Below, in pieces: positions 6,210 to 13,837 of a DNA stretch of 19,249 nucleotides. Origin of the DNA: Chryseobacterium gleum (GTDB taxonomy: Bacteria > Bacteroidota > Bacteroidia > Flavobacteriales_D > Sanyastnellaceae); contig CALQJP020000014.1 in assembly GCA_943330925.2 (NCBI GenBank), positions 1 to 19,249 on the forward strand, given 5' to 3'. A program made the translations under genes and the position numbers. Position 1 is the first letter of the stretch; every line of letters starts with the position of its first letter. A model generated the notes under the pieces. That model made no database searches, was not told where the DNA came from, and saw only the letters and a list, made by a program, of their open reading frames with translations.

Positions 6210-7447
6210 TTTCCTATTTGCTGCGTAAGCTCGGATATGGCTTTCTCGTGTTGTGGGGTGTTGTGACGCTTGTGTTTTTTCTGTTCAATTTATCGCCCGG
6301 CGATCCTGTTCGCAACCTTGTGGGAGAAAACGCCTCCGAGGAAGTCATTGCAAACATGCGCAGAAAGCTTGATCTTGATTTGCCCGTAGCGGAGCGGTAT
6401 TTTTTATACCTGAACGATTTGTCGCCACTGGGAGTCCATAGCAACCTGGAATCCTCCCGTGTTTATTTTAACCCGGATGAATACGCCGGTTTTCGCATCG
6501 GGTTTGCTCATGAGGGAAATGCGATCTACGCAAAGGCTCCTTATTTGAAGCGTTCTTTCCTGTCTGAAAAAAGTGTGTCGAGTATACTTGCTGAAGTACT
6601 ACCGGGAACTGTGGTGTTGGCCGTCGTTTCGATAGGACTTGCTTTAGTTGTTGGATTGCTTTTGGGCATTGCTGCAGCGTTGAAGAAGGATGGTTTTTAT
6701 GACCGTCTCATACTTTTTGTTTCGGCATTGGGCATGGCAGGACCATCTTTCTTTGTAGCTATTCTGGTTGCCTGGCTGGGAGCAGTGGTATGGCGCGATC
6801 ACATAGCGGTTACGGCTGGTGCTCTATTACTGATGGTAGCACTTGTGTTTTCATTTATAGTTTATCAAAGGCGGAGCATTTGGTATGTATGGGGCTTGCC
6901 TGTTTTGATTGTGGTGCTCTATGCAGCCGATTCACTTGGCATGCGCAGTGTGGTGGTGGTCTTGCCCGGCACAGGATTGAACATGACCGGCAGCTTATAC
7001 AGTGTGGATGTTTGGCAGGGTGAGTTTTTGGATTTGCAAAATCTGATTCTGCCTGTGCTGACGTTGATGATTCGCCCCTTGAGTGTTATCGTGCAACTTA
7101 CTCGAAGTTCATTGCTCGATGTAATGCAGCAGGATTACATACGAACCGCTCGTGCCAAAGGGTTGTCTGAGCGTGAAGTGATATTCAAGCACGCATTGCG
7201 AAACGCTTTGAATCCTGTGATAACGGCAGTTAGCGGTTGGTTTGCCTCCTTGCTTGCCGGCGCCATCTTCGTTGAATTTGTTTTTGGTTGGAAGGGGTTG
7301 GGCCAGCAGATGTTTACGGCCATAGAAAACCAGGACATGCCGGTTGTAATGGGCGGAGTAATTGTTATTTCCGCTGCTTTCGTACTCATAAACATCGTGG
7401 TCGATTTGCTCTACGCCTGGATCGATCCAAGGGTTCGTATGAGTTGA
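6206..7447 (+). CDS. ABC transporter permease, DppB/OppB-like
   Basis: A 413-residue inner-membrane protein of the binding-protein-dependent permease family, related to the dipeptide/oligopeptide/nickel DppB subunit. The N-terminus (MISYLLRKLGYGFLVLWGVV) and NLSPGDPVRNLVG at 28-40 are characteristic. The coupling loop that contacts the ATPase is at about 307-337 (YIRTARAKGLSEREVIFKHALRNA in two halves), followed by the usual GxxGLGQ segment near 361-367. It is 70-80 residues longer than a typical DppB, because of about two extra hydrophobic helices near 200-243 and a periplasmic loop around 250-278. No ATPase, second permease or binding protein lies next to it. The substrate is therefore unknown; it ends 5 bases before convergent thioredoxin. 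Confidence 0.88.
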   Translation: MISYLLRKLGYGFLVLWGVVTLVFFLFNLSPGDPVRNLVGENASEEVIANMRRKLDLDLPVAERYFLYLNDLSPLGVHSNLESSRVYFNPDEYAGFRIGFAHEGNAIYAKAPYLKRSFLSEKSVSSILAEVLPGTVVLAVVSIGLALVVGLLLGIAAALKKDGFYDRLILFVSALGMAGPSFFVAILVAWLGAVVWRDHIAVTAGALLLMVALVFSFIVYQRRSIWYVWGLPVLIVVLYAADSLGMRSVVVVLPGTGLNMTGSLYSVDVWQGEFLDLQNLILPVLTLMIRPLSVIVQLTRSSLLDVMQQDYIRTARAKGLSEREVIFKHALRNALNPVITAVSGWFASLLAGAIFVEFVFGWKGLGQQMFTAIENQDMPVVMGGVIVISAAFVLINIVVDLLYAWIDPRVRMS

Positions 7448-7452
7448 CCGAA

Positions 7453-7752
7453 TTACTTATGTTGTTCAATGATTTGCTTTAACTGAAAGGCGGGCACTAC
7501 GCCCGATTGACGCCAAACCACTTTGCCTTGTTTGAACAAAATGAGTGTTGGCACTCCGCGTACTTGAAAGGCACCGGCAGCTTGCTGGTTTTTATCGACA
7601 TCGATTTTGATGATTTTGGCCGACTCGCCTACATCCGATTTTAGTTCTTCCAAGATGGGAGTCATGGCTTTGCATGGGCCGCACCACTCCGCGAAAAAGT
7701 CGACCAGAGTGGGCGTTTCACTTTGAATGAGTTCCTGAAATGATTGCGCCAT
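7453..7752 (-). CDS. trxA: Thioredoxin
   Basis: A 99-residue single-domain thioredoxin with no signal peptide, so a cytosolic disulfide reductant. The active site WCGPC is at residues 23-27, the buried acid is Asp18 in LVDFF, and the cis-proline is Pro68 in GVPTL. Asp51 and Lys50 fall in the expected beta strand. The length is slightly below the 105-110 of classical TrxA but complete. It follows the DUF2892 gene by 3 bases on the same strand, so the two are almost certainly cotranscribed. It could be a specialised paralogue rather than the main thioredoxin of the cell. Confidence 0.93.
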   Translation of the reverse strand: MAQSFQELIQSETPTLVDFFAEWCGPCKAMTPILEELKSDVGESAKIIKIDVDKNQQAAGAFQVRGVPTLILFKQGKVVWRQSGVVPAFQLKQIIEQHK

Positions 7753-7755
7753 ACG

Positions 7756-7965
7756 TTATTTTTTTTGAGTTGAACAAGTAGAAAAGCCGAACGGGGCATA
7801 GAGCGGACAAAACCTCACCAAGCTAGTTAGCGTGAAAACTACGGCTAAAGTGAGAAGCACAATGCCAAGCGTTCCAGTTACAGTTTCTGTGAAAAAGAGA
7901 GTAACGAATATCGCTGCCAAAACCAGGCGAATGATGCGATCTGCTGAACCCATGTTTGCTTTCAT
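7756..7965 (-). CDS. DUF2892 small membrane protein
   Basis: A 69-residue protein with the DUF2892 pattern: the starting MGSADRIIRL motif, two transmembrane helices (about 11-27 and 32-50), and a C-terminal RFCPLYAPFGFSTC segment. This family is widespread, often beside rhodanese, thioredoxin or sulfur-handling genes, and has no firm biochemical role. Cysteines at 53 and 63 sit just after the second helix, where they could face thiol chemistry, but this is inference. It lies 62 bases downstream of the Crp/Fnr gene and 3 bases upstream of thioredoxin. Confidence 0.85.
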   Translation of the reverse strand: MKANMGSADRIIRLVLAAIFVTLFFTETVTGTLGIVLLTLAVVFTLTSLVRFCPLYAPFGFSTCSTQKK

Positions 7966-7979
7966 AACGTTGTTCGAAT

Positions 7980-7993
7980 TGTTTGCGCAAACA
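7980..7993. promoter_or_regulatory. Perfect 14-base palindrome upstream of DUF2892-trxA
   Basis: TGTTTGCGCAAACA is an exact palindrome 15 bases before the DUF2892 start codon, in the gap after the Crp/Fnr gene. On the - strand an adjoining CATGTTTG (complement of 7988-7995) resembles the -7 box with one mismatch and overlaps it. The symmetry and position fit an operator for a dimeric regulator of this pair of genes; there is no T-tract, so a terminator is unlikely. Confidence 0.4.
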
Positions 7994-8027
7994 TGCGGAC
8001 ACTGATCGAGGAGTGAAGTGACTTTTG

Positions 8028-8648
8028 TTACAGGAGTGAAATTTTATTTCGACCCAATTTAACGAGTCCTTCTACCTCCATTTGTTTGAGTAATCGTGAC
8101 ACCACCACGCGCGCTGTTCCGAGTTCGGCAGCCAGTTGCTCATGCGTAACAGAGAGAATCCTGCTCTGCGAGATATCTGCTTTTTTCTCCAGAAAAAGCA
8201 ACAGGCGTTCATCCATTTTTTTAAATGCCACAGCATTGACAACCTCGAGTAACTCTTCAAAGCGCTGGTGGTACAAACGGAAGATGTAATCCAGCCATTC
8301 CGGGTATTCGCGGATGAGTTCTTTCACTTTTGTAACTGGCACAAAGAGAATGTCGGTTGTTTCTTCTGCTACGGCTCTCACTTTGCTGGTGTCGTTGTGC
8401 AATCCTCCAAGAAACGACATGATGCAGCTTTCGCCTGCTTTTATGTAGTAAAGCAGTATTTCCTTTTCATCGCCCTCGGAGCGCATCACGCGGATACTTC
8501 CGGAAGTAACGATAGGAATGGAACGGATATGGGCGTTTTCCTGTAGAATTACATCGCCTTCTTCGAAGGTCTTGTGAACGCTCAACTCCAAAATTTTGGA
8601 AATCATTTGAGGTGATGCTTGGAATTCTATAATCTCGTCAAGTTCCAT
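8028..8648 (-). CDS. Crp/Fnr-family transcriptional regulator
   Basis: A 206-residue regulator with an N-terminal cyclic-nucleotide-binding-type beta roll (about 20-115), a long dimerisation helix (about 118-145) and a C-terminal winged helix-turn-helix (about 146-206). The DNA-binding helix reads GTARVVVSRLLKQM at 177-190. Only one cysteine (Cys75) is present, so it lacks the four-cysteine iron-sulfur cluster of true FNR and cannot sense oxygen that way; the ligand is unknown. Position 181 is Val where relatives usually carry Glu. Downstream on the same strand are DUF2892 and trxA, and the divergent neighbour is the CsgG-like gene. It is a candidate, unproven, for regulating either of these or the cco locus. 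Confidence 0.92.
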   Translation of the reverse strand: MELDEIIEFQASPQMISKILELSVHKTFEEGDVILQENAHIRSIPIVTSGSIRVMRSEGDEKEILLYYIKAGESCIMSFLGGLHNDTSKVRAVAEETTDILFVPVTKVKELIREYPEWLDYIFRLYHQRFEELLEVVNAVAFKKMDERLLLFLEKKADISQSRILSVTHEQLAAELGTARVVVSRLLKQMEVEGLVKLGRNKISLL

Positions 8649-8665
8649 AGTACCGCATTTTTATA

Positions 8666-8698
8666 CAAAATTAGTCGAGAGGTTGTCAGAATGCCAAG
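8666..8698 (-). promoter_or_regulatory. Promoter of the Crp/Fnr gene
   Basis: On the - strand TAATTTTG (complement of 8666-8673) matches TAnnTTTG exactly and would start transcription near 8659, about 11 bases before the ATG. A TTG lies about 21 bases upstream (around 8695-8697) and could serve as the -33 element, within the spacing known for Bacteroidetes promoters. Confidence 0.45.
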
Positions 8699-8747
8699 AA
8701 TAGCAAAACAGGTGATTAACATGACAAAGGAGAGCCCCGAGAGTTTC

Positions 8748-8755
8748 TATTTTTG
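8748..8755 (+). promoter_or_regulatory. -7 box of the CsgG-like gene
   Basis: TATTTTTG matches the Bacteroidetes TAnnTTTG element exactly and predicts a transcript start near 8762, about 23 bases before the ATG at 8785. I do not see a good TTTG about 19 bases upstream (the region reads atgacaaagg), so strength or activation cannot be judged. Confidence 0.4.
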
Positions 8756-8784
8756 CGGCCTAATAATTAATCAATTCATATCTT

Positions 8785-10041
8785 ATGAAGTTTTTACTTT
8801 CTTGCTGCTTAATTGTAATGGCAGCGTTGGCACAGGCTCAAAAGCCATATTTCCTAATGAAGGCTCCGGAAAAGCCATTGACGGGTGTTAAACGTGTGGC
8901 TGTTCTCGATTTTGGGGAAGAGAACAACAACTACTACTACGATCGTTACGACGGACGTGGTAAAAAGACAACCGATCAGCTTCTTCAGGCTTGGATGCAA
9001 GATCAGCGCGGTATTGACAAAGTGAGCGTTGGTTTGTTCAAGGTGGAAGATGGCGAAACCTTTCAAAAAGGAGTGAAGACTTCCATTTTCTCTTTCGTTG
9101 AGCGTACCGAGATGGAGCGTATCCTAAAAGAGCAGACGCTGAGCATGTCGGGAGTAATTGACGACAGTCAGGCAGCACAGGTAGGTAAAATCCTGGGTAT
9201 CGATGCCATCATTTCAGGAAGTACTAACTGGAATGAGAACTATGAGCAGAACTCTACCCGTCGTGTCCGTAAAATTCGTGCTACCATTTCAATGAAGATT
9301 ATATCAGTGAATACAGGTCAGGTGCTTGCTATTTTCTCTAAAGACGTAACCAAGGAGTCTTCTTCAAGTTACGATGCTAAGACAGGCAACTGGACAGCTA
9401 TGACAGCTACCAACCTTTTGGTGGATCAGGCTTTTGATGCATTGGTTAAAATGGCTGCTGATTATGTTGCTCCAATTTTCGAGCAAGTGAAGCCTGACTA
9501 TCGCAAGATTAAGGTGAAGGATCACGCCATCAAGGGAAAGAAAGCTATGGAATTGATCGAGGATCAAAAGGATTACGAAGGTGCATTCACTCTTTACAAG
9601 AGTATCGTGGAGGCAGATCCATACTGCGCTGAAGGATTGTGCAACATTGCCCACATTTACCTGACCTATGGCAATTTCGAAAAGGCTGTTGAGTATTACA
9701 AAATGGCTGCAGAAATTGACCGTGAGGAATACGGAAAGGAACTGGCATTTGGTCAGAAGAAGTTGGATGAAGTACCTGTTCTTGCCTCTATCGGTATCAC
9801 GCTTCCGGTTAATGAACTTTCAGGTAACGCACACTCTGCTTCTGCAAAAGCGGTGAAGACACGTGGCGGTAAATCGGATCGCTATGATGTGTTGTCAGGT
9901 CCGGAAAAAGGAGCTTCAGTTGTTAGCAAGGTCCCTGGTGACACTGAGTTTGAACTGTTGGGCGACAACGGCGACTTTGTTAAAATCAAGTTGATGGGTG
10001 GAAAAGAAGGCTACATCCTAAAGGATAATGTGAAGATGTAA
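8785..10041 (+). CDS. Secreted CsgG-like protein with TPR and SH3 domains
   Basis: A 418-residue exported protein. The signal peptide is at residues 1-19 (ending ALAQAQ), with no lipobox cysteine at the cleavage point, unlike CsgG lipoproteins of curli systems. Residues 33-230 form a CsgG/HfaB-type domain: VAVLDFGE at 38-45, then FVERTEMERILKEQ at 104-117 and GKILGIDAIISGS at 134-146. Residues 248-325 hold TPR-like helices, including the AEGLCNIAHIYLTYGNFEKAVEYY unit. Residues 364-418 look like a bacterial SH3 domain. The domain order suggests an outer-membrane-associated or periplasmic scaffold binding other proteins or cell wall. No curli subunits lie nearby, so curli export is not supported. 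It is monocistronic, bounded by its own promoter and terminator. Confidence 0.82.
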   Translation: MKFLLSCCLIVMAALAQAQKPYFLMKAPEKPLTGVKRVAVLDFGEENNNYYYDRYDGRGKKTTDQLLQAWMQDQRGIDKVSVGLFKVEDGETFQKGVKTSIFSFVERTEMERILKEQTLSMSGVIDDSQAAQVGKILGIDAIISGSTNWNENYEQNSTRRVRKIRATISMKIISVNTGQVLAIFSKDVTKESSSSYDAKTGNWTAMTATNLLVDQAFDALVKMAADYVAPIFEQVKPDYRKIKVKDHAIKGKKAMELIEDQKDYEGAFTLYKSIVEADPYCAEGLCNIAHIYLTYGNFEKAVEYYKMAAEIDREEYGKELAFGQKKLDEVPVLASIGITLPVNELSGNAHSASAKAVKTRGGKSDRYDVLSGPEKGASVVSKVPGDTEFELLGDNGDFVKIKLMGGKEGYILKDNVKM

Positions 10042-10061
10042 TCAGTGCATATAACCCTTTG

Positions 10062-10107
10062 AAAAGGTTGAAAGAGACGGTGTCGAAGCCGGATCTTTCA
10101 ACCTTTT
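10062..10107. terminator. Long-stem bidirectional terminator
   Basis: A perfect 14-base stem pairs 10062-10075 with 10094-10107 around an 18-base loop, with A-rich and T-rich outer ends so that it works on both strands. It sits 20 bases after the CsgG-like stop and directly abuts the stop of the convergent TauE/SafE gene, so it is likely the shared end of both transcripts. Confidence 0.85.
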
Positions 10108-10812
10108 TCATTTATGGCAGCACTCCATTTGTTTTGTCTGAGTTTCGAAATGTGGGCTGAAGAAGGGGATGCCCAAATTGGCGCCTCTAAGCAAAACCAG
10201 CAATGCGATAATGGAGAAGGCTAACTTCAGGCGTTGAGTGGTTGCCGCTTTGAACCGACCACTAATCCAAGCTGTTAGTTGAGATACTGTTGCTAGTGCA
10301 GGAGTGGTTGCAAAGCCGAAAAGTAGCATGAATAGCCCGCCTTTCCAAGCTTGGTCGGCGGCCAGCGATCCCGCAAGTGCTGTGTACACGAGGCCGCACG
10401 GTAGTAATCCGTTTAACAAGCCAAAGAGGAAGCGATGGTGATGCCGTTGTGAGCGAAGTGCTGCACTCATAACCGATCGCAATCGCTGCGCCAGCTGACT
10501 TGCCGGAAGTTTAATAGCGCGGCTTAGTGATGGAACAAACAACAGCAATAACATGGCGATACCAGCTATTAGAACCGCCCAACGTTGAAGACCCAGCGTT
10601 GCGAAACCTTGACCTATGCTTCCTGCAATTACTCCCAAAACGGTATAAGTGGTCCACCGTCCGAGGTGATAGAGTAGCTGAGAGAGCGACCATCTTTTCT
10701 GAAGAGAGACAGATTCAAGCACCGATACCAGAGGTCCGCACATTCCGATGCAATGCAGGCTTCCCGCTAGTCCCAGTATCAAGGCTGCAGATATGTAGCT
10801 TGTTATTTCCAT
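10108..10812 (-). CDS. TauE/SafE-like membrane protein of the cbb3 locus
   Basis: A 234-residue inner-membrane protein with about six helices. Its signatures are SLHCIGMCGPLV at 18-29 and LNGLLPCGLVYTAL at 133-146, with GFATTP at 166-171. This family, labelled sulfite exporter TauE/SafE or urease-accessory UreH-like, regularly sits at the end of cbb3 oxidase gene sets; a metal (probably copper) or thiol role in assembly is inferred there, and sulfite export is not supported here. Cysteines at 21 and 25 and a final CCHK offer possible metal ligands. The start codon overlaps the end of ccoH by 10 bases, so it is the last gene of the operon. Confidence 0.85.
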   Translation of the reverse strand: MEITSYISAALILGLAGSLHCIGMCGPLVSVLESVSLQKRWSLSQLLYHLGRWTTYTVLGVIAGSIGQGFATLGLQRWAVLIAGIAMLLLLFVPSLSRAIKLPASQLAQRLRSVMSAALRSQRHHHRFLFGLLNGLLPCGLVYTALAGSLAADQAWKGGLFMLLFGFATTPALATVSQLTAWISGRFKAATTQRLKLAFSIIALLVLLRGANLGIPFFSPHFETQTKQMECCHK

Positions 10813-11231
10813 TCCAATGCTTGTTCGATGAAGAAGGGCTTGCTATCCATGTCAAACGAGATTTTGATTAGGTAGATTCCGGTTGGAAGTTCGCTCAGCC
10901 CAAAGACCTGTGCGGCAGCGTTTGTTAATGGCAAATGCTGGTCGAGCGAAGCATTTGAAGGGCAATACACGTGGATATCTCCATTCGTTAAATGCTCGCA
11001 GGAAGTAGGCAATTCAACTACGAGTTGAGTGGCGTCTTGACGAACGACGGGCCGCTCAGACATTTCGCTTGCATTGCGCTGTGCTTCTATTCGTTTGCTG
11101 TATGCCAACTCTTGGGCGTAGTAATCGGTAGCGACTAGATCGACTTTCTCTGAGCGCGCCTTGAATACGAGTGTGAGTATACCCACTACAAAGAGCGAGT
11201 AGACCAATGTTATTTTCCATCCCCAGTTCAT
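10803..11231 (-). CDS. ccoH: FixH/CcoH-family cbb3 assembly protein
   Basis: A 142-residue protein with one N-terminal transmembrane helix (residues 6-23) starting MNWGWKITLVYSLF, then a stretch DLVATDYYAQELAYSKRIEAQ at 31-51 that is typical of the FixH family, and a periplasmic domain of beta strands. CcoH is needed for stable assembly of the cbb3 oxidase, binding the early subcomplexes; this family role is known from proteobacteria and assumed here. It lies 9 bases after ccoG and overlaps the TauE/SafE-like gene by 10 bases. Sequence conservation outside the N-terminal half is low, as is usual for this family. Confidence 0.88.
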   Translation of the reverse strand: MNWGWKITLVYSLFVVGILTLVFKARSEKVDLVATDYYAQELAYSKRIEAQRNASEMSERPVVRQDATQLVVELPTSCEHLTNGDIHVYCPSNASLDQHLPLTNAAAQVFGLSELPTGIYLIKISFDMDSKPFFIEQALEWK

Positions 11232-11240
11232 TTCGAGTAT

Positions 11241-12644
11241 TTATTGATGATGTGGTCCCAGGAACACGGTTTTTTCATGGCCCAATGTTTTACCTGAACT
11301 GACCACGTCGATGTGGATTTTAGTTTTTTGTTCTTCGATGGCATCTGCCGGAATCACAACGAATAGTTGAGTGTCCAACAGGCTGTCTTTTTTCACGACG
11401 AGATTTGTATTTCCCACCATTCGTATTTCTCCCGGCACATTGCTCAACATGAATTCGACGGGCAGATCTGCGTGTGTTTTGTTGATGATTTTTACGTTGT
11501 AGAGATTGCTCACGTTGCCGTTGGGTTCATTGTAGAAAAGCGTTCCTTTTGCGCGCACTATATGCAAGTGCAAGTCGCTGCGTGTAATGAGCAGAAACGA
11601 TTCCAGCCCTACGAGCAATAGAAGCACTATGCTGTATGCAACCATGCGCCAATTGATTCGCAGGCGCTTTCCGGTAACTATGCTGTGTTCACTTGCATAT
11701 CGAATGAGTCCCTTCGGTTTGTGCACACTGTCCATGATATGGTCGCACGCATCGATACAAGCGGTGCAGTTTACGCATTCGAGTTGGGTGCCATTGCGAA
11801 TGTCAATGCCTGTAGGGCAAACACGCACGCATTCATGGCAATCAATGCAATCACCGGCATTCGAAGAGGCTATTTTAACCGGCTTGCTTCTTGGTTCTCC
11901 GCGCACATGGTCATAGGCTACGACAATACTGTTTTTGTCGAGGAGAACGCCTTGCATTCGACCATATGGGCATACGACCAAGCACGCTTGCTCGCGAAAC
12001 CAGAGGTAAACAAAAAAGAAGACAGCACTGAAGATGATCATTAGTGTGAAGCCTCCTATGTGTTGTGAGAGGGGTTCCGTCACAATCTTATAGAGCTCGT
12101 CTACACCAATAATGTAGGAGAGCATTGTATTGGCGATAACCACAGAAACTAGAAAGAACACGATTACTTTCAGTGACTTCTTCAAAATCTTTTCTCGGTT
12201 CCAAGGCATTTTGTTGAGTGCCTTTTGGTAGGCAGCATCACCTTCAATGAGGTATTCTATTTTGCGGAATACCATTTCCATAAAGATGGTTTGCGGACAA
12301 ACCCAGCCGCAAAAAACACGGCCAAATACCACTGTAAACAGGGCTATGAAGACAATGAATGCCACCATGCCAATCATGAAGATGAAGAAGTCCTGTGGCC
12401 AAAATCGAACAGAGAACAGAATGAATTTTCTTTCGGCTACATTGAAAAGAAAAAGTGGATCTCCATTGATTTTAATGAATGGAAGCGCAAAGAATACGGC
12501 CAGATAAAGCCAGCTAACGATTGAGCGCCAGCGATAGAGATTGCCCGAAGGTTTTTTCGGATAAAACCAAACGCGATGACCTTCCGCATCAATGTGCGCG
12601 ACCGTGTCCCGAAAACGTTCGCTATCTTGATTGTCTGAACTCAT
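11241..12644 (-). CDS. ccoG: CcoG/RdxA/FixG iron-sulfur protein
   Basis: A 467-residue inner-membrane protein with two ferredoxin-type 4Fe-4S centres. Helices lie at about 41-58, 86-108, 158-180, 197-214 and 334-353. The membrane-side motif FCGWVCPQTIFME is at 111-123 and CLVVCPYGRMQ at 221-231. The cluster ligands are C266-C269-C272-C276 and C290-C293-C296-C300. A C-terminal immunoglobulin-like domain spans about 365-465. In known systems CcoG reduces Cu(II) to Cu(I) for delivery to the oxidase CuB site; that function is assumed here. It starts inside the ccoP stop (ATGA overlap) and is followed 9 bases later by ccoH. Confidence 0.95.
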   Translation of the reverse strand: MSSDNQDSERFRDTVAHIDAEGHRVWFYPKKPSGNLYRWRSIVSWLYLAVFFALPFIKINGDPLFLFNVAERKFILFSVRFWPQDFFIFMIGMVAFIVFIALFTVVFGRVFCGWVCPQTIFMEMVFRKIEYLIEGDAAYQKALNKMPWNREKILKKSLKVIVFFLVSVVIANTMLSYIIGVDELYKIVTEPLSQHIGGFTLMIIFSAVFFFVYLWFREQACLVVCPYGRMQGVLLDKNSIVVAYDHVRGEPRSKPVKIASSNAGDCIDCHECVRVCPTGIDIRNGTQLECVNCTACIDACDHIMDSVHKPKGLIRYASEHSIVTGKRLRINWRMVAYSIVLLLLVGLESFLLITRSDLHLHIVRAKGTLFYNEPNGNVSNLYNVKIINKTHADLPVEFMLSNVPGEIRMVGNTNLVVKKDSLLDTQLFVVIPADAIEEQKTKIHIDVVSSGKTLGHEKTVFLGPHHQ

Positions 12645-13837
12645 TGCGGCTTCGAGATTCCGGTTGTGTCGGTTGCGCTGGTGTCTGCAACAGCTTGAAT
12701 TGTTGCTTCAACGAGTTTGCCTTCAGGTGCTTTTGGGCTTGCAGGTGACGTGCCTTGAAGAGTTGTGATGTAGGAGCTCACTTGAGCCATCATCACCGGA
12801 GACAATTCTTGCTGCCACGATTTCATACCCTTACCCTGGACGCCGTATTTGATAGTTGTAAAAATGTTTTTGATGTCGTTGCCATGTATCCAGTAGTTGT
12901 CGGTCAGGTTGGGGCCCACAATACCGCCGCCGTCCGCCGCGTGGCATACTGCGCAATACTGAATGAAAATAGAACTGCCGGCCTTTAGGTCGCTGCCTTC
13001 TTTAAGCACAGCCACATTGCTTTCATCAACCCTGTTTTTAGCCATTTTGCGGTATTCAGCCAAATCGTTGGCGGCCTGTGTCATTTGCGATTTATATTCT
13101 TGCGCGCTGGATGGGCCCGATGAAATGTGGTAATACAGCATGTATCCGAAGGCCCACACAATGGTTAGGTAGAAGCCGTATTTCCACCACGGAGGAAGCG
13201 AATTATCGAGTTCTCGGATACCGTCATATTCATGGTCGGTCATGATAGCGCTTTCCTCGGCTATTGCAATTGAAGCATTCAATTTATCCCACAAAGGGCT
13301 AGTTATTGTTGCTGGTATTTCGATGAGGGCCGATTCAAATTCCTGTTCCTTCATGGTAAACATGCGAACTAACCGCAATAGATAAACCACCACCAGAAGT
13401 TCGAAGAAGATGATGCTTGCCAAGGCATTGATTGCGTTCGATCCAAAACCTTGGTGCAGGAAGTCTAGAAGTGGAGTAGGCGCAGGCTGAGCAGTTGCTG
13501 CAGTTGCCGGAACCGCTGCCGATAGTGGAGCTGTTGTTGCCATTGATGCAGCAATGAGAACCAGAATCATCATTGTTTTATCCCATAGCGATTTATCACC
13601 GCGTTTATAGTTGCGCGCTACCGTGGTAAGCACTTTACTCAGCTGCATAATGAAGATGAGCAGCAGAATGGCCACGAAGCACAATGCATAAAAAATGGGT
13701 GAGGTGTAGGGAGTTGCTTTTGGCGCAGCTGCTGTGGCTTGCACAATCTGAGTCTGCGCCCAGATCAACGAGTGAACCATAAGGGCACCGAGCGTCAAAA
13801 GGGTGTGTCGACCTATTGAAAGAAGTGACGTTTTCAT
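12641..13837 (-). CDS. ccoP: cbb3 oxidase subunit CcoP, monohaem form
   Basis: From the ATG at 13837 the protein has 398 residues. It starts with a signal-like helix (7-27), a second helix (46-65), a third (88-106) and a fourth (137-158), then the FixP-type segment DHEYDGIRELDNSLPPWW at 201-218, a helix (219-236), and a cytochrome c domain with one haem site, CAVCH at 295-299, and a likely axial Met at 338 in GKGM. CcoP passes electrons from cytochrome c to CcoO. Proteobacterial CcoP normally has two haems; here only one CxxCH is present, and extra N-terminal helices are added, a pattern I associate with Bacteroidetes. The reading frame runs 95 codons further upstream, but that part lies in ccoQ and ccoNO in another frame. 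It overlaps ccoQ and ccoG by ATGA. Confidence 0.93.
   Translation of the reverse strand: MKTSLLSIGRHTLLTLGALMVHSLIWAQTQIVQATAAAPKATPYTSPIFYALCFVAILLLIFIMQLSKVLTTVARNYKRGDKSLWDKTMMILVLIAASMATTAPLSAAVPATAATAQPAPTPLLDFLHQGFGSNAINALASIIFFELLVVVYLLRLVRMFTMKEQEFESALIEIPATITSPLWDKLNASIAIAEESAIMTDHEYDGIRELDNSLPPWWKYGFYLTIVWAFGYMLYYHISSGPSSAQEYKSQMTQAANDLAEYRKMAKNRVDESNVAVLKEGSDLKAGSSIFIQYCAVCHAADGGGIVGPNLTDNYWIHGNDIKNIFTTIKYGVQGKGMKSWQQELSPVMMAQVSSYITTLQGTSPASPKAPEGKLVEATIQAVADTSATDTTGISKPQ

Noticed and set aside
8619..8891. Open frame running into the CsgG-like gene on the + strand
   Set aside because: It spans the regulator's start and the promoter region, and overlaps the CsgG-like start in another frame, with no family resemblance.
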